Below are positions 16,744 to 26,086 of a stretch of DNA of 64,000 nt, in pieces. The stretch is from Planotetraspora mira. GTDB taxonomy: Bacteria > Actinomycetota > Actinomycetes > Streptosporangiales > Streptosporangiaceae. Within the stretch, counting starts at the first letter, position 1. Every line of letters starts with the position of its first letter. The stretch is from assembly GCF_016863275.1 (NCBI RefSeq), contig NZ_BOOO01000038.1, positions 1 to 64,000 on the forward strand, given 5' to 3'. The notes below the pieces were generated by a model. It made no database searches. It saw only the letters and a program-made list of their open reading frames with translations, and was not told the origin of the DNA. The position numbers and the translations under genes are program-made.

Positions 16744-17859
16744 TCAGGCGGCGAGGACGTCGGCGACCGGGGTGAACCCGACGCCGTGCGCGACGGCCAC
16801 GGGCTCGTTCGTGAGCACACCCGCGTGGGTGTTGAGCCCGAGCTGGAGCGCGGCGTCGGCGCGCAGCGCCTCCCGCCACCCCCGGTCCGCCAGCTTGACG
16901 GCGTAGGGCAGCGTCGCGTTGGTCAGGGCGAAGGTGGAGGTGTTGGCCACCGAGCCCGGCATGTTGGCCACGCAGTAGAAGATCGAGTTGTGCACCGTGA
17001 AGGTGGGCTCGGCGTGCGTGGTCGGCCGCGAGTCCTCGAAGCAGCCGCCCTGGTCGATCGCGATGTCGACGAGCACCGAGCCCGGCTTCATGCGTGAAAC
17101 CAGCTCGTTGGAGACCAGGGTCGGCGCCTTCGCGCCCGGGATGAGGACCGCGCCGATGACCAGGTCGGCCGCGAGCACGGCCTGCTCGAGGGCGTAGGCG
17201 GTGGACACGAGCGTCTTCAGGCGGCCCTGGTAGATCGCGTCGATGAACCGCAGCCGGTCGATGTTGACATCGAGGATCGTCACGTCGGCGCCCATGCCGA
17301 CGGCGATCTGGGCCGCGTTGAGGCCGGAGACGCCGCCGCCGATGACGACGACCTTGGCCGGAGCCACTCCGGGGACGCCGCCCGGCAGGACACCGCGTCC
17401 GCCGTTGAAGCGCATCAGGTTGTACGCGCCGACCTGGGGCGCCAGACGGCCGGCGACCTCCGACATCGGGGCGAGGAGCGGCAGGGTGTTGCCCACCTGC
17501 ACGGTCTCGTAGGCGATCGCGGTGGTCCCGGCCGACAGCAGCGCGTCGGTGCAGGGCCGCGAGGCGGCCAGGTGGAGATAGGTGAACAGCACGAGGTCGT
17601 CACGGAGCCTGCCGTACTCCTCGGCGATGGGCTCCTTGACCTTGAGCACCATCTCGGACTCGCCCCAGACCGCGTCGGCCGTGTCGAGGATCTTGGCACC
17701 GACCGCGAGGTACTCCTCGTCCGTGATGTGCGACCCGAGACCCGCGCCACGCTGAACGTGGACGTCGTGTCCGTGACGGACGAGTTCGTGTACACCCGCG
17801 GGGGTGGCGGCGACACGGTACTCGTGGTTCTTGACCTCGGCAGGCACGCCGATCTTCAT
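16744..17859 (-). CDS. ald: alanine dehydrogenase
   Basis: A 371-aa NAD-dependent enzyme interconverting L-alanine and pyruvate plus ammonia in the cytoplasm. The N-terminal substrate domain starts [17 protein letters not shown] with Arg15, and Lys73 lies in VLKVKEPI; His95 is in LFTYLHLAA. The NAD-binding fold has [21 protein letters not shown] at ~170-190. The C-terminal end ([18 protein letters not shown]) is conserved. Length matches the hexameric family. It is downstream of the class III aminotransferase gene on the same strand, 72 bp away, with a hairpin between; together they could recycle alanine formed when pyruvate is the amino acceptor. Confidence 0.97.
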   Translation of the reverse strand: MKIGVPAEVKNHEYRVAATPAGVHELVRHGHDVHVQRGAGLGSHITDEEYLAVGAKILDTADAVWGESEMVLKVKEPIAEEYGRLRDDLVLFTYLHLAASRPCTDALLSAGTTAIAYETVQVGNTLPLLAPMSEVAGRLAPQVGAYNLMRFNGGRGVLPGGVPGVAPAKVVVIGGGVSGLNAAQIAVGMGADVTILDVNIDRLRFIDAIYQGRLKTLVSTAYALEQAVLAADLVIGAVLIPGAKAPTLVSNELVSRMKPGSVLVDIAIDQGGCFEDSRPTTHAEPTFTVHNSIFYCVANMPGSVANTSTFALTNATLPYAVKLADRGWREALRADAALQLGLNTHAGVLTNEPVAVAHGVGFTPVADVLAA

Positions 17860-17891
17860 GGGATGAGTCCTTTCAGCATTCTCGGTACGAC

Positions 17892-17913
17892 CCGGCGCCG
17901 CCGGAGGCGCCGG
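17892..17913 (-). terminator. hairpin between aminotransferase and alanine dehydrogenase genes
   Basis: Stem CCGGCGCC (17892-17899) with GGCGCCGG (17906-17913), loop of six. There is no U tract, so it may be a partial terminator or RNA-processing structure within a two-gene operon. Confidence 0.6.
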
Positions 17914-17931
17914 CCCGTACCACGTGGATTG

Positions 17932-19314
17932 TCAGAGACGGGCCCAGGCCTCGGTGAGGACGGACCGGAGGATCGACTCGATTTCGTCGAACTCCTTGGG
18001 GCCGCAGATGAGCGGCGGCGCGAGCTGCACCACGGGGTCACCGCGGTCGTCGGCCCGGCAGTACAGACCGGCGTCGAACAGGGCCTTGGACAGGAACCCG
18101 CGGAGCAGCCGCTCACACTCCTCGTCGTTGAAGGTCTGCTTGGTCGACTTGTCCTTGACGAGCTCGATTCCGTAGAAGTAGCCCGCCCCCCGGACGTCGC
18201 CGACGATCGGCAGGTCGAGGAGCTTCTCAAGCGTGGCGCGGAACACCGGCTCGTTGGTCGTGACGTGGCCGAGCAGGTCCTCACGCTCGAAGATGTCGAG
18301 GTTGGCCAGGGCCACGGCGGAGGCCACGGGGTGGCCGCCGAAGGTGTAGCCGTGGGCGAACGTCTCGTCCCCGTGCCGGAACGGCTCGAACAGCCGCTCG
18401 GACGCGATCATCGCACCGATGGGCGCGTACCCGCTGGTCAGGCCCTTGGCGCAGGTGATGATGTCGGGAACGTAGTCGAACTTGTAACCGCCGAACATCG
18501 TGCCGAGGCGGCCGAAGGCGCAGATGACCTCGTCGGAGACGAGCAGCACGTCGTTCTCGTCGCAGATCTCACGCAGCCGCTGGAAGTATCCGGGCGGCGG
18601 GGGGAAACATCCTCCGGCGTTCTGCACCGGCTCGACGAAGACGGCGGCGACGGTGTTCGCGCCCTCCATCTCGATGGCCTTGCCGACCTGGTCGGCGGCC
18701 CAGCGGCCGAACGCCTCGGGGTCCTTGTCGAAGCCGGGGAAGCCCGAGATCTCGTCGGCGCGGTAGAGGTTGGTGTTGGGGACCTTCAACGCGCCGGGGA
18801 CCAGCGGCTCGAAGGCCTCCTTGAGGCTGGGGATGCCGGTCAGGGACAGGGCTCCGTGCGGGGTGCCGTGGTAGGCGATCGAACGGCTGATCACCTTGGT
18901 CTTGAGGGGCTTGCCCTGGGTCTTGAAGTACTGCTTGGCGAGCTTCCAGGCCGACTCGACGGCCTCGCCTCCGCCGGTCGTGAAGAAGACCCGGTTCAGG
19001 TCGCCTGGGGTGAGCTCCGCGATTCTGGCCGCCAACTCGGCGGCCTTGGGATGGGCGTACGACCAGAGCGGGAAGAAGGCCAGCTCCTTGGCCTGCTTGG
19101 CGGCCGCCTCCGCGATCTCCTCGCGGCCGTGGCCCACCTGGACGACGAACAGGCCGGCGAGACCGTCGAGGTACCGCTTGCCGTGGATGTCGTAGATGTA
19201 GGCGCCCTCGCCCTTCACGATCATCGGCACTTCCGTGCCTTCATGGGAACTGTGCCGGGTGAAATGCATCCACAGGTTGTCTTGTGCGGCTTTGAGAACG
19301 TCCGGGCGCGTCAT
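17932..19314 (-). CDS. class III aminotransferase (taurine/putrescine- or beta-alanine-pyruvate type)
   Basis: A 460-aa PLP enzyme of the omega-aminotransferase group. PLP contacts are visible: FFTTGGGEAVESAW at residues ~110-123, Tyr-His in SIAYHGTPHG at ~150, the DEV motif in VLLVSDEVICAFGR at ~255, and the Schiff-base Lys in DIITCAKGLTSGY at ~285. The N terminus (MTRPDVLKAAQDNLWMHF) resembles taurine-pyruvate and related aminotransferases, which make alanine from pyruvate. The downstream alanine dehydrogenase would then regenerate pyruvate and release ammonia. The exact amine donor cannot be fixed from sequence. ATG 19314. The 255-bp region upstream, shared with the M20 peptidase gene, contains imperfect GTGGTTGC/GTAACCAC inverted motifs. 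Confidence 0.9.
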   Translation of the reverse strand: MTRPDVLKAAQDNLWMHFTRHSSHEGTEVPMIVKGEGAYIYDIHGKRYLDGLAGLFVVQVGHGREEIAEAAAKQAKELAFFPLWSYAHPKAAELAARIAELTPGDLNRVFFTTGGGEAVESAWKLAKQYFKTQGKPLKTKVISRSIAYHGTPHGALSLTGIPSLKEAFEPLVPGALKVPNTNLYRADEISGFPGFDKDPEAFGRWAADQVGKAIEMEGANTVAAVFVEPVQNAGGCFPPPPGYFQRLREICDENDVLLVSDEVICAFGRLGTMFGGYKFDYVPDIITCAKGLTSGYAPIGAMIASERLFEPFRHGDETFAHGYTFGGHPVASAVALANLDIFEREDLLGHVTTNEPVFRATLEKLLDLPIVGDVRGAGYFYGIELVKDKSTKQTFNDEECERLLRGFLSKALFDAGLYCRADDRGDPVVQLAPPLICGPKEFDEIESILRSVLTEAWARL

Positions 19315-19569
19315 CGCAACCTTCCCTCAGGCGATAGGTGCTCTGCACAGTCTGCATGCCGTTTACGGAGTTTGCCAAGTGATTACGTGGTTGCAGTATC
19401 CAGGAAGTTCGGAATCCGCGATATCGACATGTAACCACAACGAAATCCGTGAGCCTCGATTTTCCCCGTCGCCCGGCCGCGCGGGCGGGGAGCGTCACGG
19501 GATGTGGTGCAATGGGCTCACCCAACGGCCCAGCGCGCCTCAAACCACCTACATTCGGGAGAAAACGCC

Positions 19570-20910
19570 GTGACACCTGCGGAGATCGAAAAGGCCGTCG
19601 AGGCGGGAATGCCGCAGGCGATCGAGGACCTCACGAAGCTCGTGTCGATCCCGTCCGTCGCGTTCCCCGGGCACCCGGAGGCCCCGGTCCACGAGGCGGC
19701 CGCGGCCGTCGCGGACCTGCTGCGCTCGGTCGGTCTCCCGCACGTCGAGTTGATCCCCGTCGAGGGCAGCTTCCCCGCCGTCTACGCCACCGCTCCCGCG
19801 CCTCCCGGCGCTCCGACCGTGCTGCTGTACGCGCACTACGACGTGCAGCCCTCCGGTGACCTCGCCCTGTGGCGGACCCCGCCGTTCGAGCCGACCCTGA
19901 TCGGCGACGCGATGTACGGCAGGGGCGCCGCCGACGACAAGGGCGGCCTCATCGCCCACATCGCGGCGCTGCGCGTCTTCCAGGGCAGCTTCCCCGTCGG
20001 CCTGAAGGTCATCATCGAGGGCCAGGAGGAGTACGCCGGCGAACGGCTCGAGGCGCTCGTCGAGTCCGACCCCGAACTCGTGCGCGCCGACGCGATGGTC
20101 ATCGGCGACGTCGGCAACCCGAAGGTGGGCGACCCCGCGCTGACGACCATGCTGCGCGGCATGGCCGCCTTCACGGTCGAGGTCCGGTCGCTCGGCGACG
20201 CCGTACACAGCGGATCGTTCGGCGGCGCGGCCCCGGACGCCCTGTCGGCGCTGATGCGCATGCTGACCTCGATGCACGACGACAACGGCGACGTCCGGGT
20301 ACCGGGCCTGGGCCGGGGGACCTTCCCCGGCGAGAGCTCCTCCGAGAAGGAGTTCCGCGCGACGGCCGGCGTTCTCGACGGCGTCTCCCTGGTCGGCTCC
20401 GGGTCGATCGCCGACCGGGTCTGGGCGTCCTACGCCATCACCGTGACGGGGCTCGACGTGCCCAGCGTGTCCGGTGCGATCAACGCGGTGCAGGCGGTGG
20501 CCCGGGCTCGCGTCACGATCCGGATCCCCCCGTCAGGTGACTCCGCGACGGCGCTGAAGGACGTGACCGCGTTCCTCGAGGAGGTCGCCCCCTGGGGCGT
20601 CCAGGTGTCGTTCGCCGACGTGGTCACCGGCTCGGGCTTCCGCGCCGCCGAGGGCGGACCCGCTCGGGCGGCGATCGAGAAGGCGATGGAACAGGCCTTC
20701 GGCCGCCCGCCGCGCGAGGTCGGCCAGGGCGGGTCGATCCCGCTGGTCGCGAAGCTGGCCACGCTCCACCCGCAGGCGGAGATCCTGCTCTACGGGGTCG
20801 AGGACGAGGACGCCTCCATCCACGCGCCGAACGAGCGCGTGGTCCTCGACGAACTCCGCCGGATCATCACCGCCGAAGCCCTCTTCCTCGCCACCTACAC
20901 CCACCCATAA
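19570..20910 (+). CDS. M20 family dipeptidase
   Basis: A 446-aa cytoplasmic zinc peptidase. GTG 19570 is chosen because GGGAG lies eight bases upstream; the ATG at 19504 has no ribosome site. Zinc site motifs are in order: VLLYAHYDVQPSGD (His and Asp), GRGAADDKGG (Asp bridging), then IIEGQEEYAGE (Glu pair), IGDVGN and a final His in EDASIHAPNE. A dimerisation domain lies between ~185 and ~310. Members cleave dipeptides, carnosine-like substrates or N-acyl amino acids. The stop at 20908-20910 is 16 bp before the first unit of repeat array A. Confidence 0.93.
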   Translation: MTPAEIEKAVEAGMPQAIEDLTKLVSIPSVAFPGHPEAPVHEAAAAVADLLRSVGLPHVELIPVEGSFPAVYATAPAPPGAPTVLLYAHYDVQPSGDLALWRTPPFEPTLIGDAMYGRGAADDKGGLIAHIAALRVFQGSFPVGLKVIIEGQEEYAGERLEALVESDPELVRADAMVIGDVGNPKVGDPALTTMLRGMAAFTVEVRSLGDAVHSGSFGGAAPDALSALMRMLTSMHDDNGDVRVPGLGRGTFPGESSSEKEFRATAGVLDGVSLVGSGSIADRVWASYAITVTGLDVPSVSGAINAVQAVARARVTIRIPPSGDSATALKDVTAFLEEVAPWGVQVSFADVVTGSGFRAAEGGPARAAIEKAMEQAFGRPPREVGQGGSIPLVAKLATLHPQAEILLYGVEDEDASIHAPNERVVLDELRRIITAEALFLATYTHP

Positions 20911-20926
20911 CCCCGCCACCCTCGGC

Positions 20927-21349
20927 CGTGATCATGCACAGGTTCGGCCAGAGGGTGCCCCACCTGCGCCACCTTCTGCCGTGATCATGCATGGATTCGG
21001 TAGAACAACCCCTGACCTGCGGCGACGCTTGTCGTGATCATGCACGGATTCCGGGAAACACACCCCCACCAGCGTGAACGCAGTTTGTGATCATGCACGG
21101 TTTCGTCAGGCATGCCGCTGACCAGGCGATTCACATCCCGTGATCATGCACGACTCCAGGGTCGCCGCACGCGACTCGCGCATGATCACGGCGGGCATTC
21201 GGGCCGGTGAGGGACGGCTTCCCCGAACTTGCGCATGATCACGGCTGAGGGTGCCGCAGGTGGGGCACCCTCCGGCCGAACCTGTGCATGATCACGGCGG
21301 GCGGATCAGCAGGTCGGCGGGCATCTTTCCGAACCTGTGCATGATCACG
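20927..21349. repeat. array A: nine 53-bp-spaced repeats, five forward then four inverted
   Basis: Consensus unit core CGTGATCATGCACAGGTTCG. The embedded TGATCA starts at 20929, 20982, 21035, 21088 and 21141 (forward), then at 21183, 21236, 21289 and 21342 (inverted). Every step within an arm is exactly 53 bp; the step across the centre is 42. A second weaker block (C-Y-G-A-C-C-W-G-C-G) recurs about 33 bp into most units. The units between 20927 and 20979 and between 21244 and 21297 are inverted near-copies of each other over about 53 bp. The array fills most of the 604-bp gap between two plus-strand genes. No protein-coding frame is plausible because 53 is not a multiple of three. Confidence 0.95.
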
Positions 21350-21514
21350 CGGAAGGGGGCGGCGCGGGTGGCGGGTCTCCGGCTCGGGTACGGCGCCGCC
21401 GAACGGATGATCGCGCGTTAGCCGGACGAGATGATCGGAAACTAACGTGGATCGCTATACGTCGGGAAAGATGCCGGCAATCTCGTTCTCCGATGCTCGT
21501 CCAGTGGAGGAAGC

Positions 21515-23362
21515 GTGTACCCCCCAGCGCAGAAGCGCCGCCGCGGCTTCGCTCCGTTCATCATCGCGATCATCATCGCGGGCGCCCTCATCGTCGGACT
21601 GCGCGTGCTCTTCGGAGGGACGGACGACGGCTCGGCGAGCACGCAGGGCTCATCGGGCTCGCAAGGATCGCAAGGTTCGTCGGGCGCCCAAGCGGCGGCC
21701 TGCGGCGACGACGGCGTCAAGCTGAACGTCGTGGCCTCGAGCGAGAAGGCGGAGGTCCTCCGTACGATCGCCGCTTCCTACAACGGCCGCGAGGTCGGCG
21801 GCCGCTGCGTCGACGTGGTCGTGACCTCCAAGGCGTCAGGCGACGCGATGCAGGCGCTCGCGCGCGGCTGGGACACCCGTAGGGACGGCCCGAAGCCGGA
21901 CGTGTGGACTCCCGCGAGCGCGGGCTGGGTCAGCCTCCTCCAGCAGCGGATGCCCGCCGCGGCGGACAGGACCGCTCCCGTCCCCGCACAGAACCCCACC
22001 ATCGCGACGTCACCCCTGGTCATCGCCATGCCAAAGCCGATGGCCCAGGCGATCGGCTGGCCGTCGAAGAAGGTCGGCTGGACGCAGATCCTCGATCTGG
22101 CCAACGACCCGAAGGGCTGGGCGAAGTACGGCCACCCCGAATGGGGTCCCTTCCGTCTCGGCAAGACGAACCCGAACTACTCCACCTCCGGGCTGAACGC
22201 CACGATCGGCGCCTATTTCGCCGCGACGGGGTTGTCGGGGGACCTGTCGAAGCAGGACGTGGCGAACGCGAAGACGCGGAAGTTCGTCAGCGGCGTGGAA
22301 CGGTCGATCGTCCACTACGGCGACATCTCGCTGACGTTCCTGTCGAACCTCCAGCACGCGGACGACTCCGGTACGGCCATGTCGTACATCTCGGCCGTGA
22401 CCATCGAGGAGAAGTCGGTCTGGGACTACAACCAGGGCAACCCGACGGGCGACCCGAAGACCCTCGGACGGCACGCCAAGCCCAAGGTCCCGCTCGTGGC
22501 GATCTATCCCTCGGAGGGCACGCTCTTCTCGGACCATCCGTACGCCGAACTGACCGGACTCGACCCGGCCAAGAAGGCCGCGGCGGACGACTTCCTCAAA
22601 TACCTTCGTTCGGACGGCCAGCGCGAGTTCGCGAAGTACGCCTTCCGCTCGTTCGACGGGAAGGCCGGCGGCCTCATCACCGCGGCGAACGGGCTCGACC
22701 CCAAGCAGCCCGCCACCACGCTGAGCGTGCCGGCTCCCGACGTGCTGGACGGGATCCTCAAGAGCTGGGGCGAGTTGCGCAAGCCGGCCAACGTCCTGGT
22801 GGTCATCGACACGTCCGGCTCCATGGGGGCGGAGGTCCCCGGCACCGGGAAGAGCAAGCTCGACCTGGCCAAGCAGGCCGCAATCAACGCCCTCTCCCAG
22901 TTCGGGCCGAACGACAAGGTCGGCCTGTGGATGTTCTCCCTCCGCCAGGACGGCAACAAGGACTACCGCCAACTGGTCCCGGTGAAGAAGATCGCCAAAG
23001 ACGAGCTGACAAGCCGTATCGGCGACCTCATCCCCAACGGCGGCACCGGCCTGTACGACACCGCGCTGGCGTCCTACCAGGACGTGATGAAGCGGCAGAG
23101 CGACGACACGATCAACGCCGTCGTCCTGCTCACCGACGGCAAGAACGAGGACAACGACTCGATCTCCCTCGACGACCTCCTCCCCGACCTGGGCACGGAG
23201 GCGGGGCAGGACACCGTCCGCCTGTTCACGATCGCGTACGGCGCGGACGCCGACCTGGACGTCCTCAAGCAGATCTCGCAGACCACCAACGCCGCGGCCT
23301 ACGACTCCCGTGAACCGGGGAGCATCGATCAGGTGTTCACCGCCGTGCTCTCCAACTTCTGA
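21515..23362 (+). CDS. substrate-binding and von Willebrand factor A domain protein
   Basis: A 615-aa membrane-anchored extracellular protein. GTG 21515 has GTGGAGGAAGC upstream. Residues ~12-32 form a TM anchor (FAPFIIAIIIAGALIVGL), followed by a Ser/Gly/Gln linker. Residues ~65-400 resemble an extracellular solute-binding protein (VASSEKAEVLRTIAASYN, PDVWTPASAGWVSLL). Residues ~425-612 form a VWA domain with the MIDAS motif D432-T-S-G-S-M and TDGKNEDNDS further on. Such two-domain proteins are common in actinomycetes, but their ligand is not known to me. The next gene starts 15 bp downstream and is probably co-transcribed. Confidence 0.9.
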   Translation: MYPPAQKRRRGFAPFIIAIIIAGALIVGLRVLFGGTDDGSASTQGSSGSQGSQGSSGAQAAACGDDGVKLNVVASSEKAEVLRTIAASYNGREVGGRCVDVVVTSKASGDAMQALARGWDTRRDGPKPDVWTPASAGWVSLLQQRMPAAADRTAPVPAQNPTIATSPLVIAMPKPMAQAIGWPSKKVGWTQILDLANDPKGWAKYGHPEWGPFRLGKTNPNYSTSGLNATIGAYFAATGLSGDLSKQDVANAKTRKFVSGVERSIVHYGDISLTFLSNLQHADDSGTAMSYISAVTIEEKSVWDYNQGNPTGDPKTLGRHAKPKVPLVAIYPSEGTLFSDHPYAELTGLDPAKKAAADDFLKYLRSDGQREFAKYAFRSFDGKAGGLITAANGLDPKQPATTLSVPAPDVLDGILKSWGELRKPANVLVVIDTSGSMGAEVPGTGKSKLDLAKQAAINALSQFGPNDKVGLWMFSLRQDGNKDYRQLVPVKKIAKDELTSRIGDLIPNGGTGLYDTALASYQDVMKRQSDDTINAVVLLTDGKNEDNDSISLDDLLPDLGTEAGQDTVRLFTIAYGADADLDVLKQISQTTNAAAYDSREPGSIDQVFTAVLSNF

Positions 23363-23377
23363 GCCAGGAGCCCTCCC

Positions 23378-24136
23378 TTGTCCCGCTTCACTGACGAACT
23401 GCGCGACCCCTGGGGACTGCTCATGGGCGCCACCGCGGGCGGTGTGGCCTGGGCCGTCAACGTGCCCCCCGTCGCCGCCGGCGGCGTCGGCGTGGTTGTT
23501 TGGCTGGCCAAGTCGTTCGCGTCGGCGTGGCAGGCCGCCGGAGGCGAGAGCCGTACCGAGCCGGTGCAGTTGCCGGTCACCAAGGGCAGTCCAGAGGAGG
23601 CGTGGTTGCGGCGCGCCGAGCGGGCGGCGAACGGCTTCGGCGACCTGACGGCCTCGATGCGGGGCCGGCTTCTCCTCGACCGGATCGCGGCCATGCGTCC
23701 CCAGGTGGACGACACGGTCGCGACGTTGCGGCGGCTGGCCGGGCAGGCGTCGGTGACCGGCTCGGCTCTCGCCCGTTTCGACCCCGGCTTCCTGCAGGCA
23801 GAGCGCGCACGGCTCGAGCGGGCGCGCGCGTCGGCGTCTGCCGACCTGGCGGGCGACCTGGACCGGTCGATCGCGTCACTGGAGTCGCAGCAGCAGGTCC
23901 ACGACCGGTTGTCGGCGACGCGGGCACAGGTGCTGGCCAGGCTCGAGTCCGGCGCGATCAACCTCGAGGGCCTGGTCGCCCGGGCGGTCGAGGTGTCGGC
24001 GATGACCGCGACGTCCTCGGCGGCCGACAGCGGAACCCGTGACCTGGACGACCTCGTCTCCGAACTGGAGCTCACCCGGCAGAGCCTGCACGAGGTCGAG
24101 CAGGCCACCCGCGAGGATCTCGGTCAGACCCCCTGA
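23378..24136 (+). CDS. membrane-associated coiled-coil protein
   Basis: A 252-aa protein from TTG 23378, with AGGAG seven bases upstream. An N-terminal membrane hairpin is likely at residues ~11-48 (WGLLMGATAGGVAWAVNV, VAAGGVGVVVWLAKSF). The rest is highly charged and helical, with Ala/Arg/Glu/Leu heptads from ~75 to ~250, so a coiled coil is likely. It is separated from the VWA gene by 15 bp and probably functions with it at the membrane. I do not recognise a named family. Confidence 0.75.
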   Translation: MSRFTDELRDPWGLLMGATAGGVAWAVNVPPVAAGGVGVVVWLAKSFASAWQAAGGESRTEPVQLPVTKGSPEEAWLRRAERAANGFGDLTASMRGRLLLDRIAAMRPQVDDTVATLRRLAGQASVTGSALARFDPGFLQAERARLERARASASADLAGDLDRSIASLESQQQVHDRLSATRAQVLARLESGAINLEGLVARAVEVSAMTATSSAADSGTRDLDDLVSELELTRQSLHEVEQATREDLGQTP

Positions 24137-24146
24137 CCTGGGCGTC

Positions 24147-25091
24147 TCAGGAGGCCAGCAGGCGGTCGAGCTCGGCGGGCCCGGCGTTGCCCCCCGTGCA
24201 GACGACGGCCACCTCGCGACCGGCGAACTCCTCGCGCACGAACAACAGGCCGGCGAGCGCGGCCGCGCCGGCCCCCTCCGCCAGCGTGTGGGCCTCGGTG
24301 AGGAGCATCCGCTGGGCGCGCCGGATGTCGTCGTCGCCGACCAGCAGGAAGTCGGCCAGTCCGTCCCGCATGACGGCCTGGGGCGTCGCGAAGGCGGAAC
24401 CGGTCGCCAGGCCGTCCACCACGGTCTCGCACGGCCGGGTCACGAGCTCTTTCGACGCCCAGGAGTCGTGGGCGGCCGGCGCCGAGGCCGACTGCACGGC
24501 GATCACCCGGCAGCGGGGCGCGAGCGCGGCGGCGACCAGGCAGGCGGCGGCCGCTCCCGTGCCGCTGCCGACGGGCACGAAGACGGCGTCGAGGCGGGGC
24601 CGTGCGGACAGGACCTCGAGGTAGAGCGTGGCGACTCCCGCGATGATGTCCGGCTCGTCGGCCGGGCTGATCAGGCGTCTTCCCTGGTCATCGGCCAGCG
24701 CGCGGGCGTGGTCCGCCGCCTCGACCATGGTGGCGCCCGCGACGGTGACCGTGGCGCCGAGTGCCTGGACGGCGGCGACCTTGGCCGGGTTGGGGTTCTC
24801 CGGCATCACGATCGAGCAGGCGACGCCGTACAGCCGGGCGGCGTAGGCCACCGACTGCGCGTGGTTGCCGGTGGAGTACGCGACGACTCCCCGCGACCGG
24901 TCGGGCATCCGGGCCAGCAGGTTGATCCCTCCGCGCACCTTGAAGGCGCCGGTGGGCTGAACGTTCTCATGCTTGACGTGGACCCGTGCCCCCACGGTCG
25001 AGTCGAGGACGGGATAGGACCACATGGGCGTCTCTGGCAGGTGCCCGGCGATCAGCCGCCGGGCTTCCAGCACGTCGCGGAACTCTGTCAC
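24147..25091 (-). CDS. PLP-dependent threonine/serine ammonia-lyase family protein
   Basis: A 314-aa fold-type II PLP enzyme from GTG 25091; longer in-frame ATGs exist at 25121 and 25148 but would consume the LysR control region. The PLP-Lys lies in VQPTGAFKVRGG, the substrate/PLP Asn in AYSTGNHAQSVAYAA, and the phosphate-binding Gly-rich loop in VPVGSGTGAAAA. There is no C-terminal ACT regulatory domain, so it is of the catabolic or racemase-like type acting on hydroxy amino acids; the exact substrate is uncertain. It is divergent from a LysR regulator at 25178, which probably controls it. It converges closely with the coiled-coil gene (10-bp gap). Confidence 0.82.
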   Translation of the reverse strand: MTEFRDVLEARRLIAGHLPETPMWSYPVLDSTVGARVHVKHENVQPTGAFKVRGGINLLARMPDRSRGVVAYSTGNHAQSVAYAARLYGVACSIVMPENPNPAKVAAVQALGATVTVAGATMVEAADHARALADDQGRRLISPADEPDIIAGVATLYLEVLSARPRLDAVFVPVGSGTGAAAACLVAAALAPRCRVIAVQSASAPAAHDSWASKELVTRPCETVVDGLATGSAFATPQAVMRDGLADFLLVGDDDIRRAQRMLLTEAHTLAEGAGAAALAGLLFVREEFAGREVAVVCTGGNAGPAELDRLLAS

Positions 25092-25177
25092 GTACCCCAG
25101 GGTGGCGGTCGATCGTGGCATAGGTCCAACTGAAGTCATCTCGTCCATCGATAGATGGCATTGATAGGTTTCGCGGC
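25092..25177. promoter_or_regulatory. divergent control region with a candidate LysR site
   Basis: An 86-bp gap between the PLP enzyme and LysR genes. It contains T-N11-A type sequence with GATAG half-sites (GATAGATGGCATTGATAG at about 25150-25167), as expected for a LysR box, although the dyad symmetry is weak. Confidence 0.4.
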
Positions 25178-26041
25178 ATGCTCGACGTCGTACGGCTACG
25201 GGTGCTGCTCGCCGTGTCGAGGACCGGTTCTGTGACCGCAGCGGCCAGGGAACTCCACTACGCCCAGCCCTCGGTCAGCCACCACCTCGCCCGGTTGGAG
25301 GCGGAGACCGGGGCGAAGCTCGTCCAGCGAGTGGGCCGCGGCATCCGGCTGACCGAGGCCGGCCGCCTGCTTGCGGAACGGGCCGCCGAGATCCTCGGAC
25401 GGCTCGACTCCGCCTCGGCCGAACTCGCGGCCCATGTCGGGCTGCGCGCCGGCCGGGTGCGGCTGGCCGCCTTCCCTTCGGCACTCGGCACCTTCGTCCC
25501 CGAGGCGGCCGTACGGCTCGCCCGCGATCACCCGGGCCTGGACCTGCGGCTGGCCGAGGCCGAACCGCCTGAGGCGTTGCGCATGTTGCGGGCCGGCGAC
25601 GTGGACGTGGCGGTGGTCTTCCAGTACGGCCCTGCCGGCGGGGCCGAGGGGGCCGGGCTTCGGATGACGCCCCTTCTCGACGAGCCGAGCCTGCTCGTGG
25701 CGCCCGGCTCCGGGCCGCTCGCGACGGCGCTGCGGGACCACGCGGAGTCGCGGTGGATCGCGGGCTGCGATCGGTGCCGTGCTCACCTGCTCGATCTGTG
25801 CGCCCTCGCCGGATTCGAGCCCCGCATCTCGTTCACCACGGACGACTACGTCGCGGTCCAGGCCATGGTGGCCGCAGGCCTGGGTGTGGCCGTCCTGCCG
25901 AGGCTGGCGTTGTCGGCGCACCGTCATCCAGGCGTCCAGGTGACCGAACTGCCCGGGTCGACGCGGCGGGTGTTCGCGGCGACGTACGGGGAGCCGCCCG
26001 ATCCTCCCGCCGTCGCCGCTCTGCTGGCCGCCCTCACGTGA
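25178..26041 (+). CDS. LysR-family transcriptional regulator
   Basis: A 287-aa regulator. The winged HTH at residues 1-~60 reads VVRLRVLLAVSRTGSVTAAARELHYAQPSVSHHLARLEAETGAKLVQRVGRG, as pieces of the standard LTTR signature. The effector domain (type 2 periplasmic-binding fold) covers ~88-285. It is divergent from the PLP lyase gene, the classical arrangement for a LysR protein and its target. The next plus-strand gene is a LysE exporter 45 bp downstream, so the regulator may also control amino-acid export. Effector unknown. Confidence 0.92.
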   Translation: MLDVVRLRVLLAVSRTGSVTAAARELHYAQPSVSHHLARLEAETGAKLVQRVGRGIRLTEAGRLLAERAAEILGRLDSASAELAAHVGLRAGRVRLAAFPSALGTFVPEAAVRLARDHPGLDLRLAEAEPPEALRMLRAGDVDVAVVFQYGPAGGAEGAGLRMTPLLDEPSLLVAPGSGPLATALRDHAESRWIAGCDRCRAHLLDLCALAGFEPRISFTTDDYVAVQAMVAAGLGVAVLPRLALSAHRHPGVQVTELPGSTRRVFAATYGEPPDPPAVAALLAALT

Positions 26042-26086
26042 AAATCGGGATGCCGGGACCGGCGGTCACTTCGTACCATCGCGACC

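Noticed and set aside
17572-19434. Plus-strand 620-aa ORF
   Set aside because: Antisense to alanine dehydrogenase and the class III aminotransferase, both with intact motifs.
20927-21349. Array A (and B, C) as CRISPR arrays
   Set aside because: Cores are only ~20 bp and degenerate, orientation flips in the middle, intervals share a weak second motif and one is an inverted copy of another, and no cas gene is present.
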